Shown: positions 1-8,421 of the stretch, piece by piece | Layout: each line of letters begins with the position of its first letter | Position numbering within the stretch: position 1 is the first letter of the stretch | Assembly (NCBI GenBank): GCA_019635735.1 | Contig: JAHBYX010000003.1 | Span: forward strand, 62,001-126,000 | Source: Mesorhizobium sp. | GTDB taxonomy: Bacteria > Pseudomonadota > Alphaproteobacteria > Rhizobiales > Rhizobiaceae | Direction: 5' to 3' | Length of the DNA: 64,000 nt | Position numbers and translations under genes: made by a program | The notes under the pieces: model-generated | Told to the model about the DNA's origin: nothing | Databases searched by the model: none | What the model saw: only the letters and a program-made list of their open reading frames with translations

Positions 1-857
1 ACACGCGGTTCGACCCCGAGACGGCGCTGGCCGAAATCGAGGCGGGCGCGACCGTCTTTCCCGGTGTTCCGACCATGTGGATCGCCATCTGCGCGCTGCC
101 CGGTTTCGAGAAGCGTGATATCTCTTCGCTCCACTATTGCGCCTCCGGCGGCGCGCCCTTGCCGGTCGAGGTCGCGCGCAAGCTGAAGGACATGGCAGGC
201 ATCGAACTGCTTGGCGGCTGGGGCATGACCGAGACTTCGCCCGCCGGCACAAACATCCCGCGCGGGCGCCCCGACAAGTCCGGCACGGTCGGCCTGCCGT
301 TGCCCGGCATCCGCATGCGCATCGTCGCGCTCGACGATCCCCGGCGCGAACTGCCGCCCGGCGAGACCGGCGAACTGGCCGTCAGGGGCGCGAACGTCAC
401 GTCGGGCTATCTCAACCGGCCGGAGGAGAACGAGACGTCCTTCATAGACGGCTGGTTCCTCACCGGCGATATCGGCTATTTCGACCAGGACGGCTTCCTG
501 TTCCTCATCGACCGCAAGAAGGACATGATCATCTCCGGCGGTTTCAACATCTATCCCCAGATGATCGAGCAGGCGGTCTATGAGCATCCCGACGTCGAGG
601 AGGTGCTCGTCATCGGCATACCCGACGCCTATCGCGGCGAGGCTGCCAAGGCTTTCGTCAAGTTGCGCACCGGCGCTTCCAACCTGTCGTTGGACACACT
701 GCGTGCCTTCCTCAAGGGCCGGCTCGGTCCGCACGAACTCCCCGCCGCGCTCGAAATCCGCGAAGCACTTCCGCGCACGCCGGTGGGCAAGCTTTCCAAA
801 CTCGAACTCAAGCGGGAAGAGCGGGGAAAGCCCGCGTCCCAAAGCCAAGGAGCCTGA
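1..857 (+). CDS. Acyl-CoA ligase (AMP-forming), C-terminal part, PimA-like
   Basis: The open frame runs from base 3 to a stop at 855-857, so the N-terminus lies outside the window. The visible part holds the adenylate-forming core motif WGMTETSP, the GWFLTGDIG segment, the hinge region DRKKDMIISGGFNIYP and the C-terminal catalytic lysine context TPVGKLSK. These mark a fatty-acid or dicarboxylic-acid:CoA ligase that activates a carboxylate with ATP and CoA. The thiolase starts 3 bases after the stop, and the order ligase-thiolase-large and small acyl-CoA dehydrogenase matches pimA-B-C-D of Rhodopseudomonas palustris. The substrate is inferred from that order, not read from the sequence. Confidence 0.88.
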   Translation, partial: TRFDPETALAEIEAGATVFPGVPTMWIAICALPGFEKRDISSLHYCASGGAPLPVEVARKLKDMAGIELLGGWGMTETSPAGTNIPRGRPDKSGTVGLPLPGIRMRIVALDDPRRELPPGETGELAVRGANVTSGYLNRPEENETSFIDGWFLTGDIGYFDQDGFLFLIDRKKDMIISGGFNIYPQMIEQAVYEHPDVEEVLVIGIPDAYRGEAAKAFVKLRTGASNLSLDTLRAFLKGRLGPHELPAALEIREALPRTPVGKLSKLELKREERGKPASQSQGA

Positions 858-860
858 ACA

Positions 861-2045
861 ATGGTCGACGCCGTCATCGTTTCAACCGCCCGCACCCCGA
901 TCGGCAAGGCCTATCGCGGCGCCTTCAACGACACGACCGGCGCCACGCTCGGCGCGCATGCGATCGAGCATGCGCTCAAGCGGTCCGGCATCGACGGCGC
1001 CGAGATCGAGGACGTGATCATGGGATCGGCGATGCCCGAAGGCACCGACGGCTTCAACGTCGCGCGCCGCGCCCTGCTCGCTGCCGGCCTGCCGGTCACC
1101 ACCGCAGGCACCACCATCGACCGCCAGTGCTCGTCGGGCCTGCAGTCGATGTCGCTGCTCGCCAATGCGATCCGCAATGACGGCGTCAAGATCGGCATCG
1201 CGGGCGGCCTGGAATCGATCAGCCTGGTCCAGAACGAGCACATGAACCGCTTTCGCCTGGCAGACGACAAGCTCATGGCGATCAAGCCCGAAGCCTACAT
1301 GAACATGATCGACACGGCCGAGGTCGTGGCCAAGCGCTACGGCATCAGCCGCGAGCGGCAGGACGAATATGCGCTGGAATCGCAGCGACGGACTGCCGCC
1401 GCCCGCGAGGCCGGCCGCTTCGCCAAGGAGATCGCGCCGATGAAGACGCGGATGGCCGTGGTCGACAAGGAGACCAAGGAAATCTCCTACAAGGAGATCG
1501 AGGTTGCGCATGACGAAGGTCCGCGCGCCGACACCACCGCGCAGGGCCTCGCCAGCCTCAAGCCGGTCAAGGGCGAGGGCTACGTGATCACCGCGGGCAA
1601 TGCGAGCCAGCTCTCCGACGGATCTGCGGCCAGCGTGATGATGAGCAGCAAGGAAGCCGAGAAGCGCGGCATCGAGCCGATGGGCATCTTCCGCGGCTTC
1701 AACGTCGCCGGCTGCGAGCCCGACGAAATGGGCATCGGCCCGGTCTTCGCCATCCCGCGGCTGCTCGAACGCCATGGACTCAAGATCGACGACATCGGCC
1801 TGTGGGAGCTGAACGAGGCCTTTGCCGTCCAGGTGATCTACTGCCGCGACCGGCTCGGCATCGACCCGGCCAAGCTCAATGTCGACGGCGGCGCGATCGC
1901 GGTCGGCCACCCCTACGGCATGAGCGGCGCCCGGCTCGCCGGCCACGCCCTGATCGAGGGCAAGCGCCGCGGCGTGAAGTATGCAGTGGTCACCATGTGC
2001 ATCGGCGGCGGCATGGGCGGTGCCGGGCTGCTGGAGATCGTGTGA
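861..2045 (+). CDS. Acetyl-CoA C-acyltransferase (thiolase), PimB-like
   Basis: A complete 394-residue thiolase, the usual length. It cleaves 3-ketoacyl-CoA with CoA, releasing acetyl-CoA. The nucleophile is Cys90 in DRQCSSG; the other active-site residues are in [15 protein letters not shown] (His350) and CIGGGMG (Cys380). AAGGAG at 847-852 sits 8 bases before the ATG, overlapping the end of the ligase gene, so the two are cotranscribed. As third step of an operon with ligase and paired dehydrogenases it most likely serves beta-oxidation of a dicarboxylic or long-chain acyl-CoA. No hydratase or hydroxyacyl-CoA dehydrogenase is visible; these may lie upstream of the window, as pimF does in R. 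palustris. Confidence 0.93.
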   Translation: MVDAVIVSTARTPIGKAYRGAFNDTTGATLGAHAIEHALKRSGIDGAEIEDVIMGSAMPEGTDGFNVARRALLAAGLPVTTAGTTIDRQCSSGLQSMSLLANAIRNDGVKIGIAGGLESISLVQNEHMNRFRLADDKLMAIKPEAYMNMIDTAEVVAKRYGISRERQDEYALESQRRTAAAREAGRFAKEIAPMKTRMAVVDKETKEISYKEIEVAHDEGPRADTTAQGLASLKPVKGEGYVITAGNASQLSDGSAASVMMSSKEAEKRGIEPMGIFRGFNVAGCEPDEMGIGPVFAIPRLLERHGLKIDDIGLWELNEAFAVQVIYCRDRLGIDPAKLNVDGGAIAVGHPYGMSGARLAGHALIEGKRRGVKYAVVTMCIGGGMGGAGLLEIV

Positions 2046-2055
2046 GGACAGCCCA

Positions 2056-2176
2056 CTTCTCCCCGTTCTCGGGGAGAAGATGCCGGCAGGCAGGTGAGGG
2101 GCGATGCCTGCGTCGGACGTAGAACTGCCTCTCATCCGGCCTTTCGGGCCACCTTCTCCCCGTGAACGGGGAGAAG
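2056..2176. repeat. Intergenic palindromic repeat element, rhizobial type
   Basis: A 121-base element whose two ends are themselves palindromes: CTTCTCCCCG followed by CGGGGAGAAG at 2056-2079, and the same arms again at 2153-2176. A further hairpin (GGCCTTTCGGGCC) lies inside the right half. It fills the gap between the thiolase and the large acyl-CoA dehydrogenase. Such nested palindromes are common in Mesorhizobium-like genomes. Transcribed, it could act as an RNA-stabilising or attenuating structure within the operon. Confidence 0.75.
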
Positions 2177-2196
2177 CGAAAAGAGGGAGAACGCCA

Positions 2197-3399
2197 ATGG
2201 ACCTTCGCTTCACGCCCGAGGAAAACGCCTTCCGCGAGGAGGTTCGCGCCTTTTTCGCAGAGAACCTCGATCCCGCCGTGCGGGAGAAACTGAAATCTCG
2301 CGACTATGCGGGCAAGGCGGACCTCGTCGCCTGGACGCGGATCCTCAACGCCCACGGCTGGGGCGCGCCGCACTGGCCGGTCGAGTATGGCGGCACGGGC
2401 TGGGACCCGATGCGGCAGTACATCTTCCTCGAAGAGCTGCAGAAATTCCCCGCGCCGCAGCCGCTCGCCTTCGGCGTCAACATGGTTGGACCGGTCATCT
2501 ACACGTTCGGATCGAAGGCACAGAAGGAGCGCTTCCTGCCGCGCATCCGCAACCTCGACGACTGGTGGTGTCAGGGCTTCTCCGAACCGGGTTCCGGCTC
2601 CGACCTGGCCTCCCTCAAGACCCGGGCGGTCCGTGATGGCGACCACTACGTCGTCAACGGGCAGAAGACCTGGACTACGATGGCGCAGCATGCCGACTGG
2701 ATCTTCTGCCTCGTGCGCACCGACATCTCCGCCAAGAAGCAGGAAGGCATCTCCTTCCTGCTGATCGACATGAAGACGCCCGGCATCGAAGTGCGGCCGA
2801 TCGTGACGATGGACGGGGGAGCCGAGGTCAACGAGGTCTTCCTCACCGACGTTCGCGTCCCCGTCGAGAACCTTGTCGGCGAGGAGAACAAGGGCTGGGA
2901 CTACGCCAAGTTCCTGCTCGGCAACGAGCGCACCAATATCGCCCGCATCGGCGTCTCGAAGCAGCGCATCGCCCGCATCCGCGAGCTCGCGGCACTGGAG
3001 TTCTCGGATCGGCGGCCGCTGATCGAGGACGAGCGCTTCCGCGAGAAACTCGCCGCGATCGAGATCGACCTGAAGGCGCTGGAGCTCACCCAGCTCCGCG
3101 TCGTCGCCGCCGACGCCAAGCGCGGCAACACCGGCAAGCCGGACCCGGCGTCCTCGATCCTCAAGATCAAGGGCTCGGAGATCCAGCAGGCGACCACGCA
3201 TCTCCTGATGGAGGTGATGGGCCCATACGCTCTACCTTACCAGCCGCAGGACGAGGTGGGCCGAAACGAGCCCTTCGATGGCCCCGACTACGCCGCGCCG
3301 ACGGCGCCGTCCTACTTCAACAACCGCAAGGTCTCGATCTACGGCGGCTCGAACGAGATCCAGAAGAACATCATCGCCAAGGCCGTGCTGGGTCTCTAG
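2197..3399 (+). CDS. pimC: Acyl-CoA dehydrogenase, large subunit type (PimC-like)
   Basis: A 400-residue acyl-CoA dehydrogenase, FAD-dependent, making the trans-2 double bond. The start at 2197 is chosen because GAGGGAGA lies 6 bases upstream; the frame stays open to 2104, but that stretch only crosses the palindromic repeat. N-terminal helical domain, then the FAD/substrate strand region GFSEPGSGSDLASL, and a C-terminal YGGSNEIQKNI segment carrying the glutamate of the active-site loop. The N-terminal MDLRFTPEE and the whole layout match pimeloyl-CoA dehydrogenase large subunits. The small subunit gene follows after 19 bases. Substrate specificity is inferred from synteny. Confidence 0.88.
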   Translation: MDLRFTPEENAFREEVRAFFAENLDPAVREKLKSRDYAGKADLVAWTRILNAHGWGAPHWPVEYGGTGWDPMRQYIFLEELQKFPAPQPLAFGVNMVGPVIYTFGSKAQKERFLPRIRNLDDWWCQGFSEPGSGSDLASLKTRAVRDGDHYVVNGQKTWTTMAQHADWIFCLVRTDISAKKQEGISFLLIDMKTPGIEVRPIVTMDGGAEVNEVFLTDVRVPVENLVGEENKGWDYAKFLLGNERTNIARIGVSKQRIARIRELAALEFSDRRPLIEDERFREKLAAIEIDLKALELTQLRVVAADAKRGNTGKPDPASSILKIKGSEIQQATTHLLMEVMGPYALPYQPQDEVGRNEPFDGPDYAAPTAPSYFNNRKVSIYGGSNEIQKNIIAKAVLGL

Positions 3400-3418
3400 G
3401 GACAATCGGGAGGACATC

Positions 3419-4567
3419 ATGGATTTCGACCTGACCGAAGAACAGTCGTTGATCAAAGATCAGCTCGACCGCCTGCTCAAGGACCGCTACGGCTTCGAGG
3501 ACCGCAAGAAATACATGGCCGCGGCCGAAGGCTTCAGCCCTGACATGTGGTCGGCCTATGCCGAGATGGGGCTGATGGCGCTCCCCTTTGCCGAGGAGCA
3601 TGGGGGCATCGGCGGCGGGCCGGTGGAGACCATGATCGTCATGGAATCCTTCGGCCGGGTGCTGGCGCTCGAGCCCTATTTCGCGACCGTGGTGCTCGGC
3701 GGCGGCTTCCTGCGCGCGGGCGCGAGCGATCAGCAGAAGGCGGAGCTCATCCCGGGCATCGCCGACGGCTCGACAAAGTATGCCTTCGCACAGATGGAGC
3801 GCGGGGCGCGCTACGACCTCGCCCATGTCTCGACCGCGGCGAAGAAGAACGGCTCCGGCTGGACGCTCTCGGGTGCCAAGAGCCTGGTCCTGCACGGCGA
3901 CAGCGCCGACAGGTTGATCGTCACGGCACGCACCGCCGGCAAGCCGGGCGAGGAGGCTGGCATCGGCGTCTTCGTCGTGGACGCCACGGCGGAGGGTGTC
4001 TCTCGGCGCGGTTACCCGACGCAGGACGGCCTGCGTGCCGCGGAGATCTCCTTCGAGAACGCGCGGGCAGTCCATGTGCTGGGCGACCCCGGCCACGGCA
4101 TGCCGCTGGTGCGTGCCGTCGTCGACAAGGCGATCGCGGCGCTGGCGGCCGAGGCGGTCGGCGTCATGTCGGCGATGCATGCCCTCACCGTCGATTACAT
4201 CAAGGTGCGCAAGCAGTTCGGCGTCGCCATCGGCCAGTTCCAGGTGCTGCAGCACAAGGCGGTCGACATGTTCATCGCCACCGAGCAGATGCGCTCGATG
4301 GCCATGTTTGCGACCATGATGGCCGACAGCGACGACGCCGCAGAGCGCGCCCGCGCCATGCATGCGGCCAAAGTCGAGCTCGGCCGCGGCGGCAAGCTGG
4401 CGGGCGAAAACGCCATCCAGCTGCACGGCGGCGTCGGCATGACGGCGGAATATGCCGTCTCGCACTATTTCAAGCGGCTGACGATGATGAACACGCTCTT
4501 CGGCGACGGCGACTGGCATCTGCGCCGGCTCGCCGCGATGGGGGGACTGTTCGACAAGGCGGCCTGA
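3419..4567 (+). CDS. pimD: Acyl-CoA dehydrogenase, small subunit type (PimD-like)
   Basis: 382 residues, second acyl-CoA dehydrogenase of the pair. The ATG at 3419 has GGGAGGA about 5 bases upstream; the longer open frame from 3278 runs inside pimC and is rejected. It begins MDFDLTEEQ and keeps the C-terminal helical-bundle signature LHGGVGMTAEY. In the C-terminal loop, where the large subunit has YGGSNEI, this protein reads LFGDGDWHL, so the usual glutamate is absent. That fits a structural or FAD-sharing partner in a heteromeric enzyme, as known for PimC/PimD and other paired dehydrogenases. It ends 9 bases before a convergent gene. Confidence 0.87.
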   Translation: MDFDLTEEQSLIKDQLDRLLKDRYGFEDRKKYMAAAEGFSPDMWSAYAEMGLMALPFAEEHGGIGGGPVETMIVMESFGRVLALEPYFATVVLGGGFLRAGASDQQKAELIPGIADGSTKYAFAQMERGARYDLAHVSTAAKKNGSGWTLSGAKSLVLHGDSADRLIVTARTAGKPGEEAGIGVFVVDATAEGVSRRGYPTQDGLRAAEISFENARAVHVLGDPGHGMPLVRAVVDKAIAALAAEAVGVMSAMHALTVDYIKVRKQFGVAIGQFQVLQHKAVDMFIATEQMRSMAMFATMMADSDDAAERARAMHAAKVELGRGGKLAGENAIQLHGGVGMTAEYAVSHYFKRLTMMNTLFGDGDWHLRRLAAMGGLFDKAA

Positions 4568-4576
4568 ACGCGCCGC

Positions 4577-5683
4577 TCACGCGGCAGAAAACCTCCTCGG
4601 CGACAGCGCCGGCACAAGCGCCTCCAGCCCGTCGGGCGGCGCTTCGCCCTTGATGAGCGTGGCGGCAAGCGCCGACATCGCCGGCGAGGTCTGGATGCCG
4701 TAGCCGCCCTGCCCCGCCAGCCAGAAGAAGCCGTCCTCGGCGAAACCGAGCACCGGCGTGCGGTCGGGCGCGAAGGTGCGCAGGCCCGCCCAGCTGCGCT
4801 CGACGCGCGTCACCGGTACGTCGACCGCCTGCTCGAAACGCCACAGCCCTTCCGCCAGCACCATGTCGTCGACATAGGCGTCGTGCGGATCGACTGGAAC
4901 TTCCTCGGCCGGCGAAACGTAGAGCTTGCCGGCGTCGGCCTTGGCATACCAGCCTTCCGCCGAATCGGAGATCATCGGCCAGCCGGTGATGTCGTAGTTT
5001 TCCGGCGCCGGAATCACCGCCATCGAGCGCCGCATCGGCTGCAGGCCGAGCGGTGCGACACCTGCTCTCTTCGCCACGTCGTCGGCCCAGGCGCCGGCAG
5101 CATCGACGAGGACCCTGGCCGTCAGCGTGCCGCTTCCCGTCTCGATGCGCCAGATGCCGTCGATACGCGCTGCCGACAGCATTGGCGTGCCGGCCATCAG
5201 CACCGCGCCGTTGGCCCTGGCCTGGCGCAGCCAGCCCTCGTGCAGCGCCGAAACGTCGATGTCCTGCGCATCGCGCTCGAAGGCGGCGGCGGCGAGCTTC
5301 TCGGGCCGCAGCGCCGGCACCATCGCCAGCGCCTGTTCCCGCGTCAGGATCTCCATCCCGTGCGCGCCTTCGAGCATCGCGGCATGTGCGGCCAGTCCCT
5401 CTTCATCTGCCACGTTGAGCACGCCGCGCGGCGTCAGCAGCGGATGCGGGAACAGCGCCGGGTCGCCCCGTTCGAACAGCGGCGCGCTCGCCGCGTTGAG
5501 GGCGCGGATGACGGCGTTGCCGTAGTTGCGGATGTAGATCGCCGCCGACCGCCCCGTGGAGTGGTAGCCGTGGCGCGGCTCCTGTTCGAGAATGGCCACT
5601 TTCGGACCCGGGCCGAGCGCCGCGGCCAGCCCCACGCCGGCAATGCCCGCGCCAATGATGACAATGTCGAAATCTCTTTCCAT
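4577..5683 (-). CDS. FAD-dependent oxidoreductase, DAO family
   Basis: 368 residues. The N-terminus has the Rossmann dinucleotide motif IIGAGIAGVGLAAAL (GxGxxG), followed by RHGYHSTGRSAAIY, a common FAD-contact region in glycine/D-amino-acid oxidase-type enzymes. The C-terminal part WAGLRTFAPDRTPVLG and AGQGGYGIQTSPA closes the FAD site. It would oxidise an amine or 2-hydroxy acid, but the substrate cannot be read from sequence. It stands alone on the minus strand between the pim-like genes, which converge on it, and the divergent DUF442 gene. Confidence 0.85.
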   Translation of the reverse strand: MERDFDIVIIGAGIAGVGLAAALGPGPKVAILEQEPRHGYHSTGRSAAIYIRNYGNAVIRALNAASAPLFERGDPALFPHPLLTPRGVLNVADEEGLAAHAAMLEGAHGMEILTREQALAMVPALRPEKLAAAAFERDAQDIDVSALHEGWLRQARANGAVLMAGTPMLSAARIDGIWRIETGSGTLTARVLVDAAGAWADDVAKRAGVAPLGLQPMRRSMAVIPAPENYDITGWPMISDSAEGWYAKADAGKLYVSPAEEVPVDPHDAYVDDMVLAEGLWRFEQAVDVPVTRVERSWAGLRTFAPDRTPVLGFAEDGFFWLAGQGGYGIQTSPAMSALAATLIKGEAPPDGLEALVPALSPRRFSAA

Positions 5684-5806
5684 TGGCCGTGGTTAGACCG
5701 CTCGCGGGAGCCAGGCAACGGCACAGCGCTGGCCCAGCCGGAAACCCATTGCCCCGAGGCTGCAGGGGTGGCATGAAACCGCCCACCAGAACGAGGATCG
5801 CGCCTG

Positions 5807-6142
5807 ATGGAATACCGCAAGATCAATGACGACTTCGCCGTGACCGGCCAGATCACCGCCGACGACATTCCGACCATCAAGGCCGCCGGCTACAAGAGCG
5901 TCATCTCCAACCGACCCGACCGCGAGGACGGCACCGTACCGCACGAGGGCATCGAGGCAGCGGCCAGGGCGGCCGGCCTCGAGTTCCGCTACATCCCGGT
6001 CGTCAGCGGCGCGATCACCCCCGAAGACGTCGAGAAGATGGCGGACGCGCTCGGCGAGATGGAAGGTCCGATCTTCGCCTATTGCCGCTCCGGTGCGCGC
6101 TCGACCAATCTCTACATGATGGCGAAACAGCTGCGCGGTTAG
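5807..6142 (+). CDS. DUF442 / TIGR01244-family sulfur transferase or phosphatase-like protein
   Basis: 111 residues. It starts MEYRKINDDFAVTGQIT, typical of the DUF442 family related to dual-specificity phosphatases and rhodaneses. The active-site loop is YCRSGARST, a Cys followed by four residues and Arg, which is the loop length of rhodaneses, not the CX5R of protein tyrosine phosphatases. The family is often fused to or near metallo-beta-lactamase sulfide-handling proteins; none is adjacent here. Its stop codon overlaps that of the convergent TRAP gene (TTAG at 6139-6142). The exact substrate is unknown. Confidence 0.82.
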   Translation: MEYRKINDDFAVTGQITADDIPTIKAAGYKSVISNRPDREDGTVPHEGIEAAARAAGLEFRYIPVVSGAITPEDVEKMADALGEMEGPIFAYCRSGARSTNLYMMAKQLRG

Positions 6143-7461
6143 TACAGCCAGCGCAGCAGGAACAGCGAAATCGCCGGGAAGATGACCAGGATCGTCGTCC
6201 GCACCAGGTCGCTGATGACGAAGGGCGTCACGCCGCGATAGGTGGCCAGGATCGGAATGTCCCTGGCCATCGAGTTGATGACGAACAGGTTCATGCCCAC
6301 TGGCGGAGTGATCAGTCCCACCTCGACGACGATCAGCACCAGGATGCCGAACCAGATGGCGAATTCCTCCGGCCCCAGGCCGTAGTCCAGCGCGGTGACG
6401 ATCGGGAAGAAGATCGGGATCGTCAGGAGGATCATCGACAGCGAGTCCATCACGCAGCCGAGCAGAAGGTAGAGGATCAGGATCGCAACCAGAACGGTCC
6501 AGGGATTGAACCCCTGCCCCGAAATGTAGGCCGCGGCGACCTGCGGCAATTGCGTGAGCGCCAAAAAACCATTGTACATCGCGGCGCCGAAGACGATGAA
6601 GAAGATCATCGCCGTGGCGCTGGCGGTCAGCAGGATGGACTGAACGAGCGTCTGGCGCGTCAGTCCGCCGTTGAACCAGGCGATCAGCCCGGTGCCCGCC
6701 GCGCCGATCGCGGCGCCCTCGGTCGGCGTGAACCAGCCGAAGTAGATGCCGCCGACCACGGTGAAGAACACCAGCAGCACCGGCCAGACGTCGACCAGCG
6801 CGCGGAAACGCTGGCCATAGGGCAAACGCGGCGATTGCCCGGCGGAACCGGGAAATACTCGGACATAGATCGAGATCGCGATCATGTAGCCGATCGCCGC
6901 CAGGATGCCGGGCACGAAGGCGGCGAGAAACAGCTTGGCGATGTTCTGCTCAGCGAGGATCGCATAGATCACCAACACGATCGACGGCGGGATCAAGATG
7001 CCGAGCGTGCCGCCGGCCGCCAATGTGCCGGTCGCCAAACCGCCCGAATAGCCGTATCGCTTCAGCTCCGGCAGCGCGACCTGAGCCATGGTTGCGGCGG
7101 TCGCAAGCGACGAGCCGCAGATCGCGCCGAAGCCGGCGCAGGCGCCGATCGCGGCCATCGCGACGCCGCCGCGCCGGTGGCCGAGCCAGGCATTCGCGGC
7201 CTTGAACAAGGATTGCGACATGCCGCCGAGACCGGCGAACTGGCCCATCAGCAGGAACAGCGGGATGATCGATAGCGAATGGCTGGCGAAGGTCGAGTAG
7301 GTCTCCGACTTCAGCTTTGCCATGATCGGGATCGTGCTGCCCGACAAGATCCAGGATCCGCCGAGGCCGCAGATCAGCATTGCCAGCCCGATCGGCATGC
7401 GCAGGAAGATCAAGGCAAGGAGGACGGGAAACGACCAGAGGCCGATCTCGAGCGCGCTCAA
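6139..7461 (-). CDS. TRAP transporter large permease (DctM family)
   Basis: 440 residues, hydrophobic throughout with about 11-12 membrane segments, as usual for DctM. Features seen are LRMPIGLAML near the N-terminus, GTLGILIPPSIVLVIY in the middle and LITPPVGMNLFVI near the C-terminus, all DctM hallmarks. No ATG suits: the frame is open to 7953 but the extra part is a shadow of DctQ. A TTG at 7461-7459 overlaps the DctQ stop (TTGA) and has GGAG 7 bases upstream, so translation is probably coupled. It forms the secondary transport channel with DctQ; the periplasmic binding protein is not in this window. Confidence 0.9.
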   Translation of the reverse strand: MSALEIGLWSFPVLLALIFLRMPIGLAMLICGLGGSWILSGSTIPIMAKLKSETYSTFASHSLSIIPLFLLMGQFAGLGGMSQSLFKAANAWLGHRRGGVAMAAIGACAGFGAICGSSLATAATMAQVALPELKRYGYSGGLATGTLAAGGTLGILIPPSIVLVIYAILAEQNIAKLFLAAFVPGILAAIGYMIAISIYVRVFPGSAGQSPRLPYGQRFRALVDVWPVLLVFFTVVGGIYFGWFTPTEGAAIGAAGTGLIAWFNGGLTRQTLVQSILLTASATAMIFFIVFGAAMYNGFLALTQLPQVAAAYISGQGFNPWTVLVAILILYLLLGCVMDSLSMILLTIPIFFPIVTALDYGLGPEEFAIWFGILVLIVVEVGLITPPVGMNLFVINSMARDIPILATYRGVTPFVISDLVRTTILVIFPAISLFLLRWLY

Positions 7462-7988
7462 TGGAGTGCTCCCGACGACTGGCCGAGCAGGGAGCGGCCC
7501 TGCGCCACTTCCTTGCTCCTGATTGCAATCATGTAGATCGCCACGACCACGCCGATGACGGTCGCCGCGGCGCACAGCGCCATGCCCCACCAGATCGGGA
7601 ATTGAAGCAGGAGGGTCGTCTCGCCATAGCTGCGCTTCTCCAGCATGCCGACCCACAGACGCCACGCGATGAGGATGGTGATCAGGCCGAGCACGATCTC
7701 CCACAGGAGGTCGAGCACCCGGTTGGCGCCGGGCGACAGGTAGTTGGTGAACAGATCGACTGTGGCGTGGCCGCGGTTGAGCTGGCACCACGGCAGGAAG
7801 GCAAACACGGCAAAGCCGGTGCCGGCTTCGACCAGTTCGAAATCGCCCGGGACCGGCCCCAGGCCGACCCAGGAGAGAGCCCGGCCGATGATGCTGAACG
7901 AGGTCATCACCGTGATGGCGACGAGCACGACCCCACCGGCGATGGCGAGCCACTTTGCCAGCGCATGCACGATAGAAGAAAGGTTCAC
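7458..7988 (-). CDS. TRAP transporter small permease (DctQ family)
   Basis: 176 residues with four predicted membrane segments (roughly residues 10-35, 50-70, 90-115 and 130-155). The motif FAFLPWCQLNRGHATVDLF after the second helix is typical of DctQ. Start taken as GTG at 7988-7986, with GGGAGG 4 bases upstream; the frame extends to an ATG at 8054, which would add a non-hydrophobic leader without a ribosome site. It pairs with the DctM gene by a 4-base overlap. A 29-base palindrome lies 75 bases upstream and may be its operator. Confidence 0.88.
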   Translation of the reverse strand: MNLSSIVHALAKWLAIAGGVVLVAITVMTSFSIIGRALSWVGLGPVPGDFELVEAGTGFAVFAFLPWCQLNRGHATVDLFTNYLSPGANRVLDLLWEIVLGLITILIAWRLWVGMLEKRSYGETTLLLQFPIWWGMALCAAATVIGVVVAIYMIAIRSKEVAQGRSLLGQSSGALH

Positions 7989-8062
7989 GTTGCCTCCCGC
8001 ACGTTCCCTTTGAAATCCCGGCGTGACGCTATTCCCCCCGGTCGCCCAAGGCAACTTCGCCG

Positions 8063-8091
8063 CCGAATTGGTATGTAGTATAACAATTCGG
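8063..8091. promoter_or_regulatory. 29-base near-perfect palindrome, putative operator for the TRAP genes
   Basis: CCGAATTG at 8063-8070 is mirrored exactly by CAATTCGG at 8084-8091, and the 13-base AT-rich centre continues the dyad (TAT opposite ATA). It lies upstream of the minus-strand dctQ start, in the only AT-rich stretch of this gap. The shape suits a dimeric repressor such as a GntR-family protein, which often controls TRAP transporters. No regulator gene is adjacent, so the factor is unknown. Confidence 0.5.
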
Positions 8092-8108
8092 ATGCGAGGC
8101 GTAAAGCG

Positions 8109-8411
8109 CTAGACGTCGGCCGAGCGAAGCACCAGCACGAAGAACACGAATCCGGCGCCGATGACCAGCAGTCGCTGGATGAGACGCCAGCGCATCCGCT
8201 GCGTTTCCTCGTCCTTCGCGACGCCGACGTTGAATGCCACGGGAAAGACGTTGGCGAAGCCGGGCAGGCCATGCTTCAGCATCGGCCGCCCCGACCGCGC
8301 CTCGATGGCGTAGGTCAACCGCGTCACGGATATCCACATCGCGATCATCGCCGCTGCCCAGAGGCCGCAGAAGGCGAAGAAGACGGCGGGGGTCTGGAGG
8401 GCTTCCTTCAT
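8109..8411 (-). CDS. Small two-helix membrane protein of unknown function
   Basis: 100 residues, not recognised. Two strongly hydrophobic segments (about residues 9-30, FFAFCGLWAAAMIAMW, and 78-96, LLVIGAGFVFFVLVL) flank a polar middle with a GLPGFANVFPVAFNVG stretch and a basic MRWRLIQR before the second helix. Start chosen at 8411, 10 bases after the stop of the fumarylacetoacetase-family gene; the frame extends upstream inside that gene. No strong Shine-Dalgarno, so translation may depend on coupling. By position it is the last gene of the operon 10334-8109. Confidence 0.6.
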   Translation of the reverse strand: MKEALQTPAVFFAFCGLWAAAMIAMWISVTRLTYAIEARSGRPMLKHGLPGFANVFPVAFNVGVAKDEETQRMRWRLIQRLLVIGAGFVFFVLVLRSADV

Positions 8412-8421
8412 CGCGAAATGC

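Noticed and set aside
882..2213. A 443-residue minus-strand frame opposite the thiolase
   Set aside because: Antisense to a complete thiolase with intact active site; composition is that of a shadow frame.
6139..7953. A 604-residue version of the TRAP large permease
   Set aside because: The first 160 residues are a frame-shifted reading of dctQ, basic and non-hydrophobic. The TTG at 7461 is the better start.
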